From Rhodococcus koreensis (GTDB lineage Bacteria > Actinomycetota > Actinomycetes > Mycobacteriales > Mycobacteriaceae), in contig NZ_FNSV01000005.1 of assembly GCF_900105905.1 (NCBI RefSeq), positions 4,092,001 to 4,156,000 on the forward strand: a stretch of 64,000 nucleotides of DNA, written 5' to 3'. Made by a program: the position numbers and the translations under genes. The notes under the pieces are model-generated. The model had not been told where the DNA came from. It saw only the letters and a program-made list of their open reading frames with translations, and did not search any database. Shown here one piece after another: positions 7,982 through 18,000 of the stretch (position 1 is the first letter of the stretch; every line of letters begins with the position of its first letter).

Positions 7982-9469
7982 TCAGTCGCCGGTCTGCGTT
8001 TCGCCGTCCCGCAGCGCCGCGTAGACAGCCGGGCGGGACCGTCGCATCCGCAGGGCGACGACCACACCGACGCCGTACGCGGCGAGCACCAGGCCTCCGA
8101 TGATCAACGCGCCCAGCCGATCTCCGATGAGGAGTTCGAAGTTGGTCACGACGAGAGCGACCACCGCGAGCAGACCGAGGATCGCGAGCGACGGTGCCAC
8201 CACCGTGTGCCACCGGCGCTTGTCGAGATCGTGCCTGCGGAAGAACACGATGACCGCCAGATTGGTGAGCGCCATGAGCAGGACGATCCCGAGCGTCGCC
8301 GCACCGGACAGCCACGTGTAGGCCTGGGTGATCGGATCGATACCGCTGACCGCGACCACCGCGAGCAGCACTCCGGAGATCGCGGTCAGGACGATCGACG
8401 AGCGCGAGGGCGCCCCGTACTTCGGGCTGACCCGGCCGAGCGCCGACGGCAGCACTCCCATCGAGCCGAGAGTGAACTGGTATCGCGTGATGACGTTGTG
8501 GAACGACAGCACGCACGCGAAGACGCTGGTCACCACGAGAAGCTGCATGATGTCGTGCACGACCGTCCCCGCGTACCGGGTGGCGAGGTCGAACACCATG
8601 TTCACGGGATCGTCCGATGCCGTATCCACCGCATCGGTCGCACCGGCTCCGACGACCACCGCCCACGCGGACAGCGCGTAGAACGCACCGATCGACACGA
8701 CCGCGACGTACGTTGCGCGCGGAACGGTGCGGTCGGGGTCGCGCGCCTCGTTCCGGAACACGGCCGTGGCCTCGAACCCGAAGAAGGCGAAGAACGCGAA
8801 CATCAGACCCAGCCCGGGCGAGCCGTCGAACACCGTGGTCGGCAGCAGAGGGGCGGCTGTCAGTCCTGCTGCGCCGCCCTTGACCAGGATGGCGACGTCG
8901 AGCACGACGACGATGAGCGCCTCCGCGATCAGGAGTACCCCGAGAACCTTGGAACTGAGCTCGATGTCGCGGTACCCGAGCACGGAGACAATCCCGAAAG
9001 CTGAGAACGAGAACACCCACCAGGGGGCGTCGACATGCAGGTACTGCGCGGCGGCGTTGCTCGCCGCCACCCCCTGATAGGAGTAGACGGCGATGAGGAG
9101 CATCGAATACGACACGAGCGCCAGCAACGCGGCACCGAGCCCGTTGATCCGTCCGAGCCCGGCCTGGACGTACGAGTAGAACGCCCCCGCGTTGCGGACG
9201 TGCCTGCTCATCAGCGTGTACCCGACCGCGAACAAGGTGAGGATGACAGCGGCGATCAGGAAGAACAGCGGCGCACCGATACTGCCGCCGAACGCGATGA
9301 CGATGGGCACCTGGGCGGCGACGACGGCGAGCGGTGCGGCGGCGGCCACCACCATGAAGACGATGGCGCCGACGCCCAATCCGCGGTTCAGGGGATGCAT
9401 GCTCTCGCCGCGATCGGGGCCGTCCGGGCCGGCACCGCCGTTCGCGGACAGCGAGGAGTGGGAAGTCAT
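7982..9469 (-). CDS. APC-superfamily amino acid/polyamine permease
   Basis: 495 residues with about twelve predicted membrane segments. The start of the first, GLGVGAIVFMVVAAAAPL, and the motif FFAFFGFEATAVFRNEARDP are typical of the amino acid-polyamine-organocation superfamily. The ATG at 9469 is in the right place relative to the first helix. It precedes the Rieske/C45 operon on the same strand and follows the aminotransferase gene, from which it is separated by a strong hairpin. The cargo is probably an amine or amino acid used by the neighbouring enzymes; nothing in the sequence fixes it further. Confidence 0.85.
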   Translation of the reverse strand: MTSHSSLSANGGAGPDGPDRGESMHPLNRGLGVGAIVFMVVAAAAPLAVVAAQVPIVIAFGGSIGAPLFFLIAAVILTLFAVGYTLMSRHVRNAGAFYSYVQAGLGRINGLGAALLALVSYSMLLIAVYSYQGVAASNAAAQYLHVDAPWWVFSFSAFGIVSVLGYRDIELSSKVLGVLLIAEALIVVVLDVAILVKGGAAGLTAAPLLPTTVFDGSPGLGLMFAFFAFFGFEATAVFRNEARDPDRTVPRATYVAVVSIGAFYALSAWAVVVGAGATDAVDTASDDPVNMVFDLATRYAGTVVHDIMQLLVVTSVFACVLSFHNVITRYQFTLGSMGVLPSALGRVSPKYGAPSRSSIVLTAISGVLLAVVAVSGIDPITQAYTWLSGAATLGIVLLMALTNLAVIVFFRRHDLDKRRWHTVVAPSLAILGLLAVVALVVTNFELLIGDRLGALIIGGLVLAAYGVGVVVALRMRRSRPAVYAALRDGETQTGD

Positions 9470-9522
9470 GATTCTGCCGTTCTCGTGAGAAGGTGCGATG
9501 CGCGCGTGAGGCGCACCGGAAA

Positions 9523-9568
9523 CACGAAGGCGGCACCTCGACGCCGTTGTCGAAGTGCCGCCTTCGTG
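9523..9568 (-). terminator. Strong stem-loop after the aminotransferase gene
   Basis: A perfect 14-bp stem (CACGAAGGCGGCAC with its complement) plus an inner TCGAC/GTCGA stem lies between the aminotransferase stop (9583) and the permease start (9469), both minus strand. There is no clear T-run, so it may attenuate or stabilise the transcript rather than fully terminate it. Confidence 0.6.
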
Positions 9569-9582
9569 TGGGGCCTGTTGCG

Positions 9583-10962
9583 TTACAACAGGGTCCACGC
9601 TTCGGTGAGGACGCCGCGGAGGATGTTTTCGATTTCGTCGAATTCGGTTTGCCCACAGATCAGCGGCGGTGCGAGTTGGATGACCGGGTCGCCGCGGTCG
9701 TCGGCCCGGCAGTACAGGCCGGCGTCGAACAGGGCGGTGGAGAGGAACCCGTGCAGGATCCGCTCGGCCTCGGCGTCGCTGAACGACTCCTTCGTGGCCT
9801 TGTCCTTGACCAGTTCGATGCCGTAGAAGAACCCCTCCCCGCGCACGTCCCCGACCATCGGCAGATCGGTGAGCTGGTCGAGGGTGGCCCGGAACGCCGG
9901 CGCCTGCTCGGCGACGTGCGCGTTGAGGCCCTCGCGTTCGAAGATGTCCAGGTTCGCCAATGCCACCGCCGCGGAGACCGGGTGCCCGCCGAAGGTGTAG
10001 CCGTGCGCGAACATCGACGTCCCGTCCGCGAACGGTGCGAACAACCGGTCCGAGGCGATCATCGCCCCGATCGGCGAGTACCCCGAGGTCAGGCCCTTGG
10101 CGCAGGTGATGATGTCGGGCACGTACCCGAAGTCCTCGCACGCGAACATCGACCCGATCCTCCCGAACGCGCAGATCACCTCGTCCGAGACCAGCAGCAC
10201 GTCGTACTCGTCGCAGATCTGCCGGACCCGTTCGAAGTAGCCGGGCGGCGGCGGGAAGCAGCCGCCGGCGTTCTGCACCGGTTCGAGGAAGACGGCGGCG
10301 ACGGTGTCGGGGCCCTCGAATTCGATGGCCTCGGCGATCCGGTCGGCGGCCCAGATCCCGAACGCCTTCGGATCACTGCCGAGGGGGTCGGGGGCGCGGT
10401 AGATGTTGGTGTTGGGGACCCGGAACGCGCCGGGGGTGAGCGGTTCGAACGGGGCCTTCAGCGCGGGGATGCCGGTGATCGCCAGGGCCCCTTGGGGGGT
10501 GCCGTGGTAGGCGATGGAGCGGGAGATGACCTTGTGTTTGCCGGGTTTGCCGACCTTCTTGAAGTACTGTTTGGCCAGTTTCCAGGCGCTTTCGACGGCC
10601 TCGCCGCCGCCGGTGGTGAAGAACACCCGGTTCAGGTCGCCGGGGGCGTAGCCGGCGAGGCGTTCGGCGAGTTCGATGGCGGGTTCGGTGGCGTAGGACC
10701 AGAGTGGGAAGAACGCCAACTGTTCGGCCTGCTTGGCGGCGGCCTCGGCGAGCTCGGCCCGGCCGTGTCCGGCCTGCACGACGAACAGCCCGGACAGCCC
10801 GTCGAGGTAACTCTTACCGGTGGAGTCCCAGATCCGGGCGCCGTCGCCGCGGGTGATGATCGGCGGGGTGATGTTGTCCCCGTGCCGGGAGAAATGCCCC
10901 CACAGATGGCGGCGGGCGGACGCTTCGAGTCCGGTCGTGGTTCTTTCGGTGACTGCAGTCAT
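9583..10962 (-). CDS. Class III aminotransferase (omega-amino acid/diamine-pyruvate type)
   Basis: 459 residues. The PLP lysine is in TCAKGLTSGYSP, with the Asp of LLVSDEVICAFGR and the FTTGGGEAVESAWKLA segment as in omega-amino acid:pyruvate and putrescine aminotransferases. The ATG at 10962 has GAGGA five bases upstream; an in-frame ATG four codons earlier lacks this. It is divergent from an aminobutyraldehyde-type dehydrogenase, with an Lrp-like site in the shared promoter, which favours a role in diamine or omega-amino acid catabolism: amine to aldehyde here, aldehyde to acid next door. Confidence 0.85.
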   Translation of the reverse strand: MTAVTERTTTGLEASARRHLWGHFSRHGDNITPPIITRGDGARIWDSTGKSYLDGLSGLFVVQAGHGRAELAEAAAKQAEQLAFFPLWSYATEPAIELAERLAGYAPGDLNRVFFTTGGGEAVESAWKLAKQYFKKVGKPGKHKVISRSIAYHGTPQGALAITGIPALKAPFEPLTPGAFRVPNTNIYRAPDPLGSDPKAFGIWAADRIAEAIEFEGPDTVAAVFLEPVQNAGGCFPPPPGYFERVRQICDEYDVLLVSDEVICAFGRIGSMFACEDFGYVPDIITCAKGLTSGYSPIGAMIASDRLFAPFADGTSMFAHGYTFGGHPVSAAVALANLDIFEREGLNAHVAEQAPAFRATLDQLTDLPMVGDVRGEGFFYGIELVKDKATKESFSDAEAERILHGFLSTALFDAGLYCRADDRGDPVIQLAPPLICGQTEFDEIENILRGVLTEAWTLL

Positions 10963-11130
10963 CGTAGTCCTCAATTGTGTTTCGGTTCAGTCGAATTCGG
11001 ACTGTTCCAGCATCAGCGGCCGAATCCGGGCCGATCGCCTCGGCAGGCCGTCGAACGCCGAGGTCCGATCCGGCATGCGTCAATCGTGACGCCTTCTGCC
11101 CGCGAATTCAAGTAGCAACTTGATAAATAT

Positions 11131-11145
11131 TGACGCAATGCGCAG
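11131..11145. promoter_or_regulatory. Lrp-like operator in the aminotransferase/dehydrogenase divergent promoter
   Basis: TGACGCAATGCGCAG matches the palindrome at 7965-7979 (read on the opposite strand) at 12 of 15 positions. It lies in the 291-base intergenic region between the divergent starts at 10962 and 11254. I infer binding by the nearby Lrp/AsnC regulator. Confidence 0.5.
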
Positions 11146-11253
11146 GAAATGTTCCGGTTTGATGACCGAATTCGTGGCGTCGGGTAGCCAACACGAGTGC
11201 GCTCTTCTACTGTGGGTGAATCTTTTTTCTCGCCCCCGTCTTGGAGTGATCTC

Positions 11254-12780
11254 ATGACCGTCTCGGTCCCTTTTCCGCCGTCCACCTCGCTCGACCTGCC
11301 CGCCACCGTGCCCGGCTGCTGGATCTCCGGATCCCCGGCCGAGGGCTCCGGCGCCATTCACCGCATCGTCGATCCGGCGACGGGCGCCCCCGTCACGGCA
11401 CTGACCCTCGCGACCGCCCGGGACGCCGACGCCGCCGTCCGGTCGGCGCGTGCCGCCTTCCCCGGCTGGTCGGGTGCCGCCCCGGCCGAGCGCGCAGCAG
11501 TTCTCACCACCCTTGCCCGCGCACTCGAGCGCGACGCGGAACTGTTCGCCCGCGAAGAAGTCGCGCAGACCGGCAAGGCAATCCGGCTCGCTCGCGAGTT
11601 CGACGTCCCGGGCAGCATCGACAACATCGACTTCTTCGCCGGAGCCTCCCGCAATCTCGAGGGCAAGGCCGCCGCGGAGTACTCCCCCGACCACACGTCG
11701 AGCATCCGGCGTGACGCCGTCGGCGTCGTCGGGTCGATCACGCCGTGGAACTATCCGCTGCAGATGGCGGTCTGGAAGGTGATTCCGGCGTTGGCCGCCG
11801 GGTGCACGGTCGTGCTCAAACCGAGCGAGCTCACGCCCCTCACGACGCTCCGCCTCGCCCGGCTGGCCACCGAATCCGGGCTGCCCGACGGCGTGTTCAA
11901 CGTGGTGACGGGCACCGGCGCCGAGGTGGGCGCCGCGCTCGCCGGACACCGCGGAATCGACATGCTGACCTTCACCGGGTCGACCGCCGTGGGCCGCACG
12001 GTGATGGCGCAGGCATCGACGAACGGCACCCGCGTGCAGCTCGAGCTGGGCGGCAAGGCCCCGTTCGTCGTGTTCGACGACGCCGATCTCGAGGCGGCAG
12101 TGCACGGCGCGGTCGCGGCGTCGCTGATCAACGGCGGCCAGGACTGCACCGCGGCGACCCGCGCAATCGTGGCGGACTCGCTGTACGACGACTTCGTCGC
12201 CGGTGTGGCCGAACTGATGGAACGGGTGGTGGTGGGCGATCCCTACGACCCGGACACCGACCTCGGATCGCTGATCACGCTCGCGCATCGCGACCGGGTC
12301 GACGGCATGGTGCAGCGCGCCCGCGCCGCCGGCTTCCGGATCGTGACGGGCGGATCCGCCCCCGACCTGCCCGGAGCGTTCTACCTCCCCACCCTGATCG
12401 CCGACGTCACCGAGGATGCGGAGGTGTACCGCGACGAGGCGTTCGGACCGGTGCTCACCGTGAGCCGTCATTCGGGCGACGACGACGCGATCCGCCGCGC
12501 CAACGACACCGACTACGGTCTCGCCGCGTCGGCGTGGACGACGAACCTGTACCGCGCGCAGCGCGCATCACGGGAGATCGACGCGGGTTGTGTGTGGGTC
12601 AACGATCACATCCCGATCATCAGCGAGATGCCGCACGGCGGGGTCGGCGCGTCCGGCTTCGGCAAGGACATGTCGACGTACTCGTTCGAGGAGTACCTGA
12701 CCGTCAAGCACGTCATGAGCGACATCACCGGAGTGTCGCGGAAAGCGTGGCACCGCACGGTGTTCGGCGCGACGCAGTAG
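11254..12780 (+). CDS. Aldehyde dehydrogenase, gamma-aminobutyraldehyde type
   Basis: 508 residues. The ALDH signatures are present: PWNYPLQMA, FTGSTAVG, the glutamate in LELGGKAP and the catalytic cysteine in GGQDCTA, with the EMPHGGVGASGFGKDMS end typical of aminobutyraldehyde/betaine aldehyde dehydrogenases. It converts an amino-aldehyde to the amino acid (for 4-aminobutyraldehyde, GABA) with NAD(P)+. The ATG at 11254 follows a GGAG box. It is divergent from an aminotransferase and ends two bases from the convergent Lrp gene. The exact aldehyde is inferred from family likeness and context. Confidence 0.87.
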   Translation: MTVSVPFPPSTSLDLPATVPGCWISGSPAEGSGAIHRIVDPATGAPVTALTLATARDADAAVRSARAAFPGWSGAAPAERAAVLTTLARALERDAELFAREEVAQTGKAIRLAREFDVPGSIDNIDFFAGASRNLEGKAAAEYSPDHTSSIRRDAVGVVGSITPWNYPLQMAVWKVIPALAAGCTVVLKPSELTPLTTLRLARLATESGLPDGVFNVVTGTGAEVGAALAGHRGIDMLTFTGSTAVGRTVMAQASTNGTRVQLELGGKAPFVVFDDADLEAAVHGAVAASLINGGQDCTAATRAIVADSLYDDFVAGVAELMERVVVGDPYDPDTDLGSLITLAHRDRVDGMVQRARAAGFRIVTGGSAPDLPGAFYLPTLIADVTEDAEVYRDEAFGPVLTVSRHSGDDDAIRRANDTDYGLAASAWTTNLYRAQRASREIDAGCVWVNDHIPIISEMPHGGVGASGFGKDMSTYSFEEYLTVKHVMSDITGVSRKAWHRTVFGATQ

Positions 12781-12782
12781 GG

Positions 12783-13244
12783 CTACTCCTTCGAGGGCGT
12801 GCCGTACCGCAGTTTGTGCACTTTGAGGATCGAGATGGTCTCCGTGGTGCGCACGCCCTCGATGGCGCTGACGTGCTGATTGAGGAAGGCCCACAGTTCG
12901 GCGTTGTTGGCGCTGCCGACCTCGACGCAGATGTCGCTCCGCCCCAGCAGCGTCGAGACGTACGTGATCTCGGGCATCTCGGTCAGCGTGTCCACGACGT
13001 CCTGATGCCGGGCCGGGTCGACGGTGAGGAACACGAGAGCCAGTTGGGAGTCGCCCAGCCGCTCGGGATCGGCGAACGCGACGATGCGCAGGATGTTCAG
13101 GTCCTGCAGACGCTTCACGCGGGCCCGTACCGTCGCCTCGGACGAACCCAGGTTGCGGGCGATCTCCCGAAACGCTCGCCGCCCATCGTCTTCGAGTTGC
13201 CGCAGGATCGCGCGGTCCAGTTCGTCCAGAGTGTGCTGAGACAT
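12783..13244 (-). CDS. Lrp/AsnC-family transcriptional regulator
   Basis: 153 residues: an N-terminal winged HTH (LDELDRAILRQLEDDGR ... SEATVRARVKRL) and a C-terminal RAM/ligand domain with the TYVSTLLGRSDI segment. Such proteins bind amino acids and wrap DNA as octamers. It lies between the aminobutyraldehyde-type dehydrogenase (convergent) and an APC permease (divergent). Near-identical palindromes occur in its own promoter and in the promoters at 7.9 and 11.1 kb, so it is probably the local regulator of this catabolic region. Confidence 0.9.
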   Translation of the reverse strand: MSQHTLDELDRAILRQLEDDGRRAFREIARNLGSSEATVRARVKRLQDLNILRIVAFADPERLGDSQLALVFLTVDPARHQDVVDTLTEMPEITYVSTLLGRSDICVEVGSANNAELWAFLNQHVSAIEGVRTTETISILKVHKLRYGTPSKE

Positions 13245-13326
13245 GGACCGACTCTATCCAGAACGACGAGATCAGTGGCGTTCCGGGGACAAAAGACTGC
13301 ATTTCATGGACGCAAAGCCTCAGTTG

Positions 13327-13371
13327 ATGCGCATTGCGTTGATATCTTGTCTTGTGCGACGCATTGCGCGG
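13327..13371. promoter_or_regulatory. Paired Lrp-like operators between the regulator and permease genes
   Basis: ATGCGCATTGCGTTG (13327-13341) and CGACGCATTGCGCGG (13357-13371) share the GCATTGCG core and start 30 bases apart, close to three helical turns, which would put both on one face of the DNA. They lie in the 252-base gap between the divergent regulator (13244) and permease (13497) starts, fitting autoregulation plus permease control. Confidence 0.55.
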
Positions 13372-13496
13372 TGTTAGTGTCTTGAATCACATACTTGCGG
13401 CGGCCCGTCGGCCTCCACCCCACTCGACTCGAGTCACCGAGGGCCGCATTCTGAATACACACACTGCGCCGACAAGGCCCAGAACTGGAGAATCCC

Positions 13497-14993
13497 GTGA
13501 GCTTGCACGATTCCTTCGCCGACGACCACACCTATGAGAAGAACCTGCGGTGGTGGGACGGCTTCACCATCAGCCTCTCCATCCCGGCCGCACTGTTCGT
13601 CGGCATGGGCTACGCAATCGGCCTGATCGGCGCCTGGACGACGCTCGTCCTCCTCGGCGCCGTCGCCGTCCTGGCGTGCCTGCAGAATTTCATCTACTCC
13701 GAGATGGCCAGCATGTTCGTCGACAAGGTCGGCGGCATCTCGATGTACGCCCATCAGGGCTGGCGGACCCGCTCGACCCTCGTCGGTCCGCTCGCGACCT
13801 ACGGCTACTGGTTCTCGTGGTCCAGTTCGCTCGCCATCTACGGCCTCCAGATCGGGAAACTGGTCCAGGCCGAGTGGTTCCCCGAACAGACGTGGACGTT
13901 CTCCACGGGCCTGGCCACCATCGGACTACCCCACGTCATCGCACTGGGTGTCCTGTTCATGGGCTGGGGACTGAACGTCCTCGGGATGCGTCCCGCGATG
14001 TGGCTGATGTACGCGACCGGTGCCCTCGTCCTCGTCCCGATCGTCGTCTTCGCGGCCGCTCCGCTCCTATCCGACACCTGGTCGATGAGCAACCTGCACT
14101 GGGATATCGCCGCCAGCGGTGAAGCGGGCTGGCGCACCGCCATCGCCTGGATGTTCGTCCTCGCCTGGTCGGTCTACGGCATCGAGGCGGTCGCCTCGTT
14201 CGTGCCCGAGTTCCGCGACACCATCCGCGACAGCCGAATTGCGTTGCGACTGGCCGGTTTCTTCGTCATCGCCGTCTACATCCTGGTCCCGTTCGGCGTC
14301 GGCGGACTCGTCGACCAGGCGGACGTCGCCGAGAACCCCGTCTCCTTCTACCTGACCGTGTTCGAAAGCCTCCTCCCCGGCGGCGACATCGTGATGGCGA
14401 TCTGCCTCATCGCCGGCCTCGTTCTCCTGATGGTCATGACCACCGCCGACGGCGGACGCGTGCTCCACGGCAGCGCCCGCGAGGGCCTCACCATCAAGCA
14501 ACTCGGTGAACTCAACCGTTTCAAGGTCCCGGGGCGGGCCATGTCGCTCGACCTGCTCGTCAACGTCATCCTGATCCTGTTCGTCGGCGAGGCCCTCGCC
14601 GTCATCGTCGCAGGCATCGTCGGCTACCTGATCTGCCACATCCTGTCGCTGACCGGCTTCCTCAACCTGCGCCGCGACGAACCGGACGCCCATCGCCCCA
14701 TCAAGCTCGGCAAGCAGTGGGTGTACATCGCCGGCGTCCTCGTGGTCGTCGACACGATCATGGTCGTCGTCGGCGCTCTCAGCGCCTCCATCACCGGCTA
14801 CGGCAGCACGAAGGAACTGATCGTCGGGGTCTTCGTCCTGTCCCTGTCGATCGTGCTGTACGCCTACCGGCGCGTCGTCCAGGACGGTCAGCCGTGGGTC
14901 TGGAAGGAACCGGCGTCCGCCGTCGAGGCCGATTTCGTGCCCGACGACGACGAGGACGACGCCCCCGCCGCCGACCCGGCGCGCACCGTATAG
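13497..14993 (+). CDS. APC-superfamily permease
   Basis: 498 residues with about twelve predicted transmembrane segments, starting WWDGFTISLSIPAALFVGMG and ending in an acidic, Asp/Ala-rich cytoplasmic tail. The GTG at 13497 has GGAG seven bases upstream. Its divergence from the Lrp gene and the paired operators in between suggest substrate-induced uptake of an amino acid or polyamine for the aminotransferase/dehydrogenase pathway. Transcription probably ends in the palindromic repeat eight bases after the stop. Confidence 0.83.
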   Translation: MSLHDSFADDHTYEKNLRWWDGFTISLSIPAALFVGMGYAIGLIGAWTTLVLLGAVAVLACLQNFIYSEMASMFVDKVGGISMYAHQGWRTRSTLVGPLATYGYWFSWSSSLAIYGLQIGKLVQAEWFPEQTWTFSTGLATIGLPHVIALGVLFMGWGLNVLGMRPAMWLMYATGALVLVPIVVFAAAPLLSDTWSMSNLHWDIAASGEAGWRTAIAWMFVLAWSVYGIEAVASFVPEFRDTIRDSRIALRLAGFFVIAVYILVPFGVGGLVDQADVAENPVSFYLTVFESLLPGGDIVMAICLIAGLVLLMVMTTADGGRVLHGSAREGLTIKQLGELNRFKVPGRAMSLDLLVNVILILFVGEALAVIVAGIVGYLICHILSLTGFLNLRRDEPDAHRPIKLGKQWVYIAGVLVVVDTIMVVVGALSASITGYGSTKELIVGVFVLSLSIVLYAYRRVVQDGQPWVWKEPASAVEADFVPDDDEDDAPAADPARTV

Positions 14994-15001
14994 CTTCGCC
15001 T

Positions 15002-15041
15002 GTGAGTACTTATTAACCGCGGGCGGTTAATAAGTACTCAC
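15002..15041. repeat. Palindromic intergenic repeat, copy 2 (probable bidirectional terminator)
   Basis: The same arms as copy 1 (GTGAGTACTTATTAACCGC and its complement), differing at the centre, where copy 1 reads CCGCCCGCGG and this one CCGCGGGCGG. It separates the convergent permease and glutamate dehydrogenase genes. Confidence 0.8.
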
Positions 15042-15055
15042 AGGCGCGAAGCGCA

Positions 15056-18000
15056 TCAGGCCATGGAGCGCACGTGGCGCGCCGCGACCGACAGTGACGC
15101 GAGATCGTGGGTGGACGCGGCGTCGATCTCCCCCAGCGTCCGGCGAGCGCGCTCGATTCTCGCCCGATTCGTGCTCTCCCACAGAAGAATCCGGGAGTCC
15201 GCTGAATCTCCGGATTCACCCGAGGACAACACGTCGCGGGTCAGGAGCCGGACGGAGCGGTACAGGTCGTCACGCAGCGCCACCCGGGCGAGGGTGTGCC
15301 ACCGTTCACCCCGTGGAAGCGCCGACACCTTGATCAGCCACCGATCCACACCGAGGTGATCGGAGAGCGCGAAATAGAGCGGCGCCACCTCGGCGACGTC
15401 GTGGTCCAGTTCGCGGGCGACGTCGGCGATGTCGAGCAGGCTGAACCGGTAGAGGCCGTCCGCGATCCGCCGGGCGATGGACGTCTCGACGCCCGCCTCG
15501 TCGTAGATTCGCCGCGTTTCCTCCATCGCCAGTACCTCGGCGCCGCGGAGCCATCCGCCGACGTCGCCGGAATGCGTGTGGACGGCACGCCGGAAGTCGT
15601 CGATCTCGGCGTCCACCGACAGCGGTTGGCGTCGGTTGGCGAGGAACCACCGCGACGCCCGGTCGAGCAACCTGCGGGCCTCGACGACCAGCTCGTACTC
15701 CGTCGCCGGCGGCAGTTTCGCCGCGGCGATGTCGGACCAGAGTTCCGCAAGCCCGAACACTTCCGACGTGATGACGAACGCGCGCACCACATCCGCGGGC
15801 CCGGCCCCCGTCTCTTCGCGCAACCGGTGCGCATAGCTGAGCCCGCCGCGGGCGAAGATGTCGTTCACGATCTCGGTGGCGAGGATCTCCTGGCGGAGGG
15901 GGTGCGCGTCGACGGGGAGGACGGAGCGCAGTGCAGCCGGGAAGTACGCGCCGAGCCGTCCGGAGAAGTACCCGTCGATGAAGACGGCCGAATCCACCAG
16001 TTCCGCTTTGAGATCCAGCTTGGCGTGCGCGAGGAGGGTCGCCAGTTCCGGTGAGGTCAACCCGAGCCCCGCCTCCGACAGTTCGGTGAAGCCGTCGGCG
16101 TTCGGCAGCGCCTCCAGTTCGCAGTCCAGGCCGCGCTTGTCGACCAGGTCGCCCACCATCCGTGCGTGCACGTCCACCATCCGGTGGGCGTTCGACCGGG
16201 CGTCGCCGAGAACCCGATTCTGTGCGCGATTGTTCGCGAGGACGAGTTCCGACACGTCGTCGGTGAGTGTCCCGAGCAGGTCCGAGCGCCGGGCCGGATC
16301 GAGCCGCCGGTCGACCGGCAGCGAGTCGAGCAGGATCTTGATGTTCACCTCGTGGTCCGAGCAGTCCACGCCGGCCGAGTTGTCCAGTGCGTCCGTGTTG
16401 ACGCGTCCACCCGTGCGGGCGAATTCGATGCGGGCGAGTGCGGTCATGCCGAGGTTCCCGCCCTCGGCGACGGCCCGTGCGCGCAGCCGGCCGGCGTCGA
16501 TCCGGACGTTGTCGTTCGCCTTGTCCCCCGCGTCCGTGTGCGACTCCGACGAGGCCTTGACGTACGTCCCGACGCCGCCGTTGAACAGCAGATCCACCGG
16601 GGCTGCGAGGATGGCGCGGATCATCTCCGGCGGCGTCAGCGTCGTCACCGACGGAGCGAGACCGAGCACAGTCCGCATCTGGCTGCTCACCGGAATCGAT
16701 TTGCTCTCCCGCGACCAGACACCCCCGCCCGCACTGATGAGCGTCCGGTCGTAGTCGGCCCACGACGACCTCGGCAGCTCGAACAACCGACGGCGTTCCT
16801 GCCAGGCCTGCTCGCGGCCGGGAGTGGGGTCGACGAAGATGTGCCGGTGGTCGAACGCGGCAACCAGCCCGATGCTCGACGTCTCCAGCATGGCGTTGCC
16901 GAAGACGTCGCCACTCATGTCGCCGATCCCCGCCACCGTGAAGCTGTCACGATCGACGTCGATTCCGAGTTCGGAAAGATGCCGGGTGACGCTCACCCAG
17001 GCACCCTTCGCGGTGATGCCCATCTTCTTGTGGTCGTAGCCGACCGAACCACCGGACGCGAACGCGTCACCGAGCCAGAAGTCGTATTTCCGGGCCACCT
17101 CGTTGGCGGCGTCGGAGAACGTGGCCGTGCCCTTGTCCGCCGCCACCACCAGGTAGGGGTCGTCGCCGTCGCGGCAGACGACGCCGTCCGGGTGAACCGA
17201 TTCGGCGGTGTCCGAACGGTTGTCGGTGACGTCGAGCAACCCGGAGATGAACTGCCGGTAGCAGTCCAGGCCGGTGGACGACGGATTGCGCACGACGAAA
17301 CCGCCCTTGGCGCCTGCGGGCACGATCACGGCGTTCTTCACCGCCTGCGCCTTGACGAGTCCGAGGATCTCGGTGCGATAGTCGTCGGGGCGGTCGGACC
17401 AGCGGAGGCCGCCGCGCGAGACGGGTCCGTATCGCAGATGCACACCCTCCATGTCCGGTGAATACACGAAGACCTCGTAGAACGGCCGCGGCCGCGGAAG
17501 TTCGTCGATCTCGCCGGAGCGGAACTTCAGCGACAGTTGGGGCCGGGCCGGGCCGAGCGTCCCGTCCCGGTAGAAGTTGGTGCGGGTCGTCGCCGAGACG
17601 AGATTCACGTACGCGCGCAGGATCCGGTCGGCGTCGAGGCCCTCGACCTCTTCGAGCAGTGACTCGACCGTGGCTCGGCAGGTTTCGACGTCGCCGGCAG
17701 AATGCCCGCGCGGATCGAAGTGCGCGTGGAACAGACCCACGAGCGCAGAGGCGAACTCGGGACGCGACAACAGCACCGCCTCGATCCGGCCCTGGTCGTA
17801 GGGCAGAGCGCTCTGCCGCAGGAAGCGCGCGTAGGCGCGCAGGAGCACGACCTCCCGCCAGTCGAGGCCGGCGGCGAGCACCAGCACGTTGAACCGATCC
17901 GCCTCCGCCCGGCCCGACCACATCGCCCGAAACGTCTCCACGACGGCCTCGGGCTCGACGGATCCCGCGGCCATCGCGGACGCGACGAGCGGTCCCGCGG

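Noticed and set aside
16166..17461. Long plus-strand open frames opposite the glutamate dehydrogenase (and similar ones opposite disA, aspA, mmsA and the Rieske gene)
   Set aside because: They have the skewed Arg/Val/Asp-rich composition of shadow frames in high-GC DNA and no family motifs.
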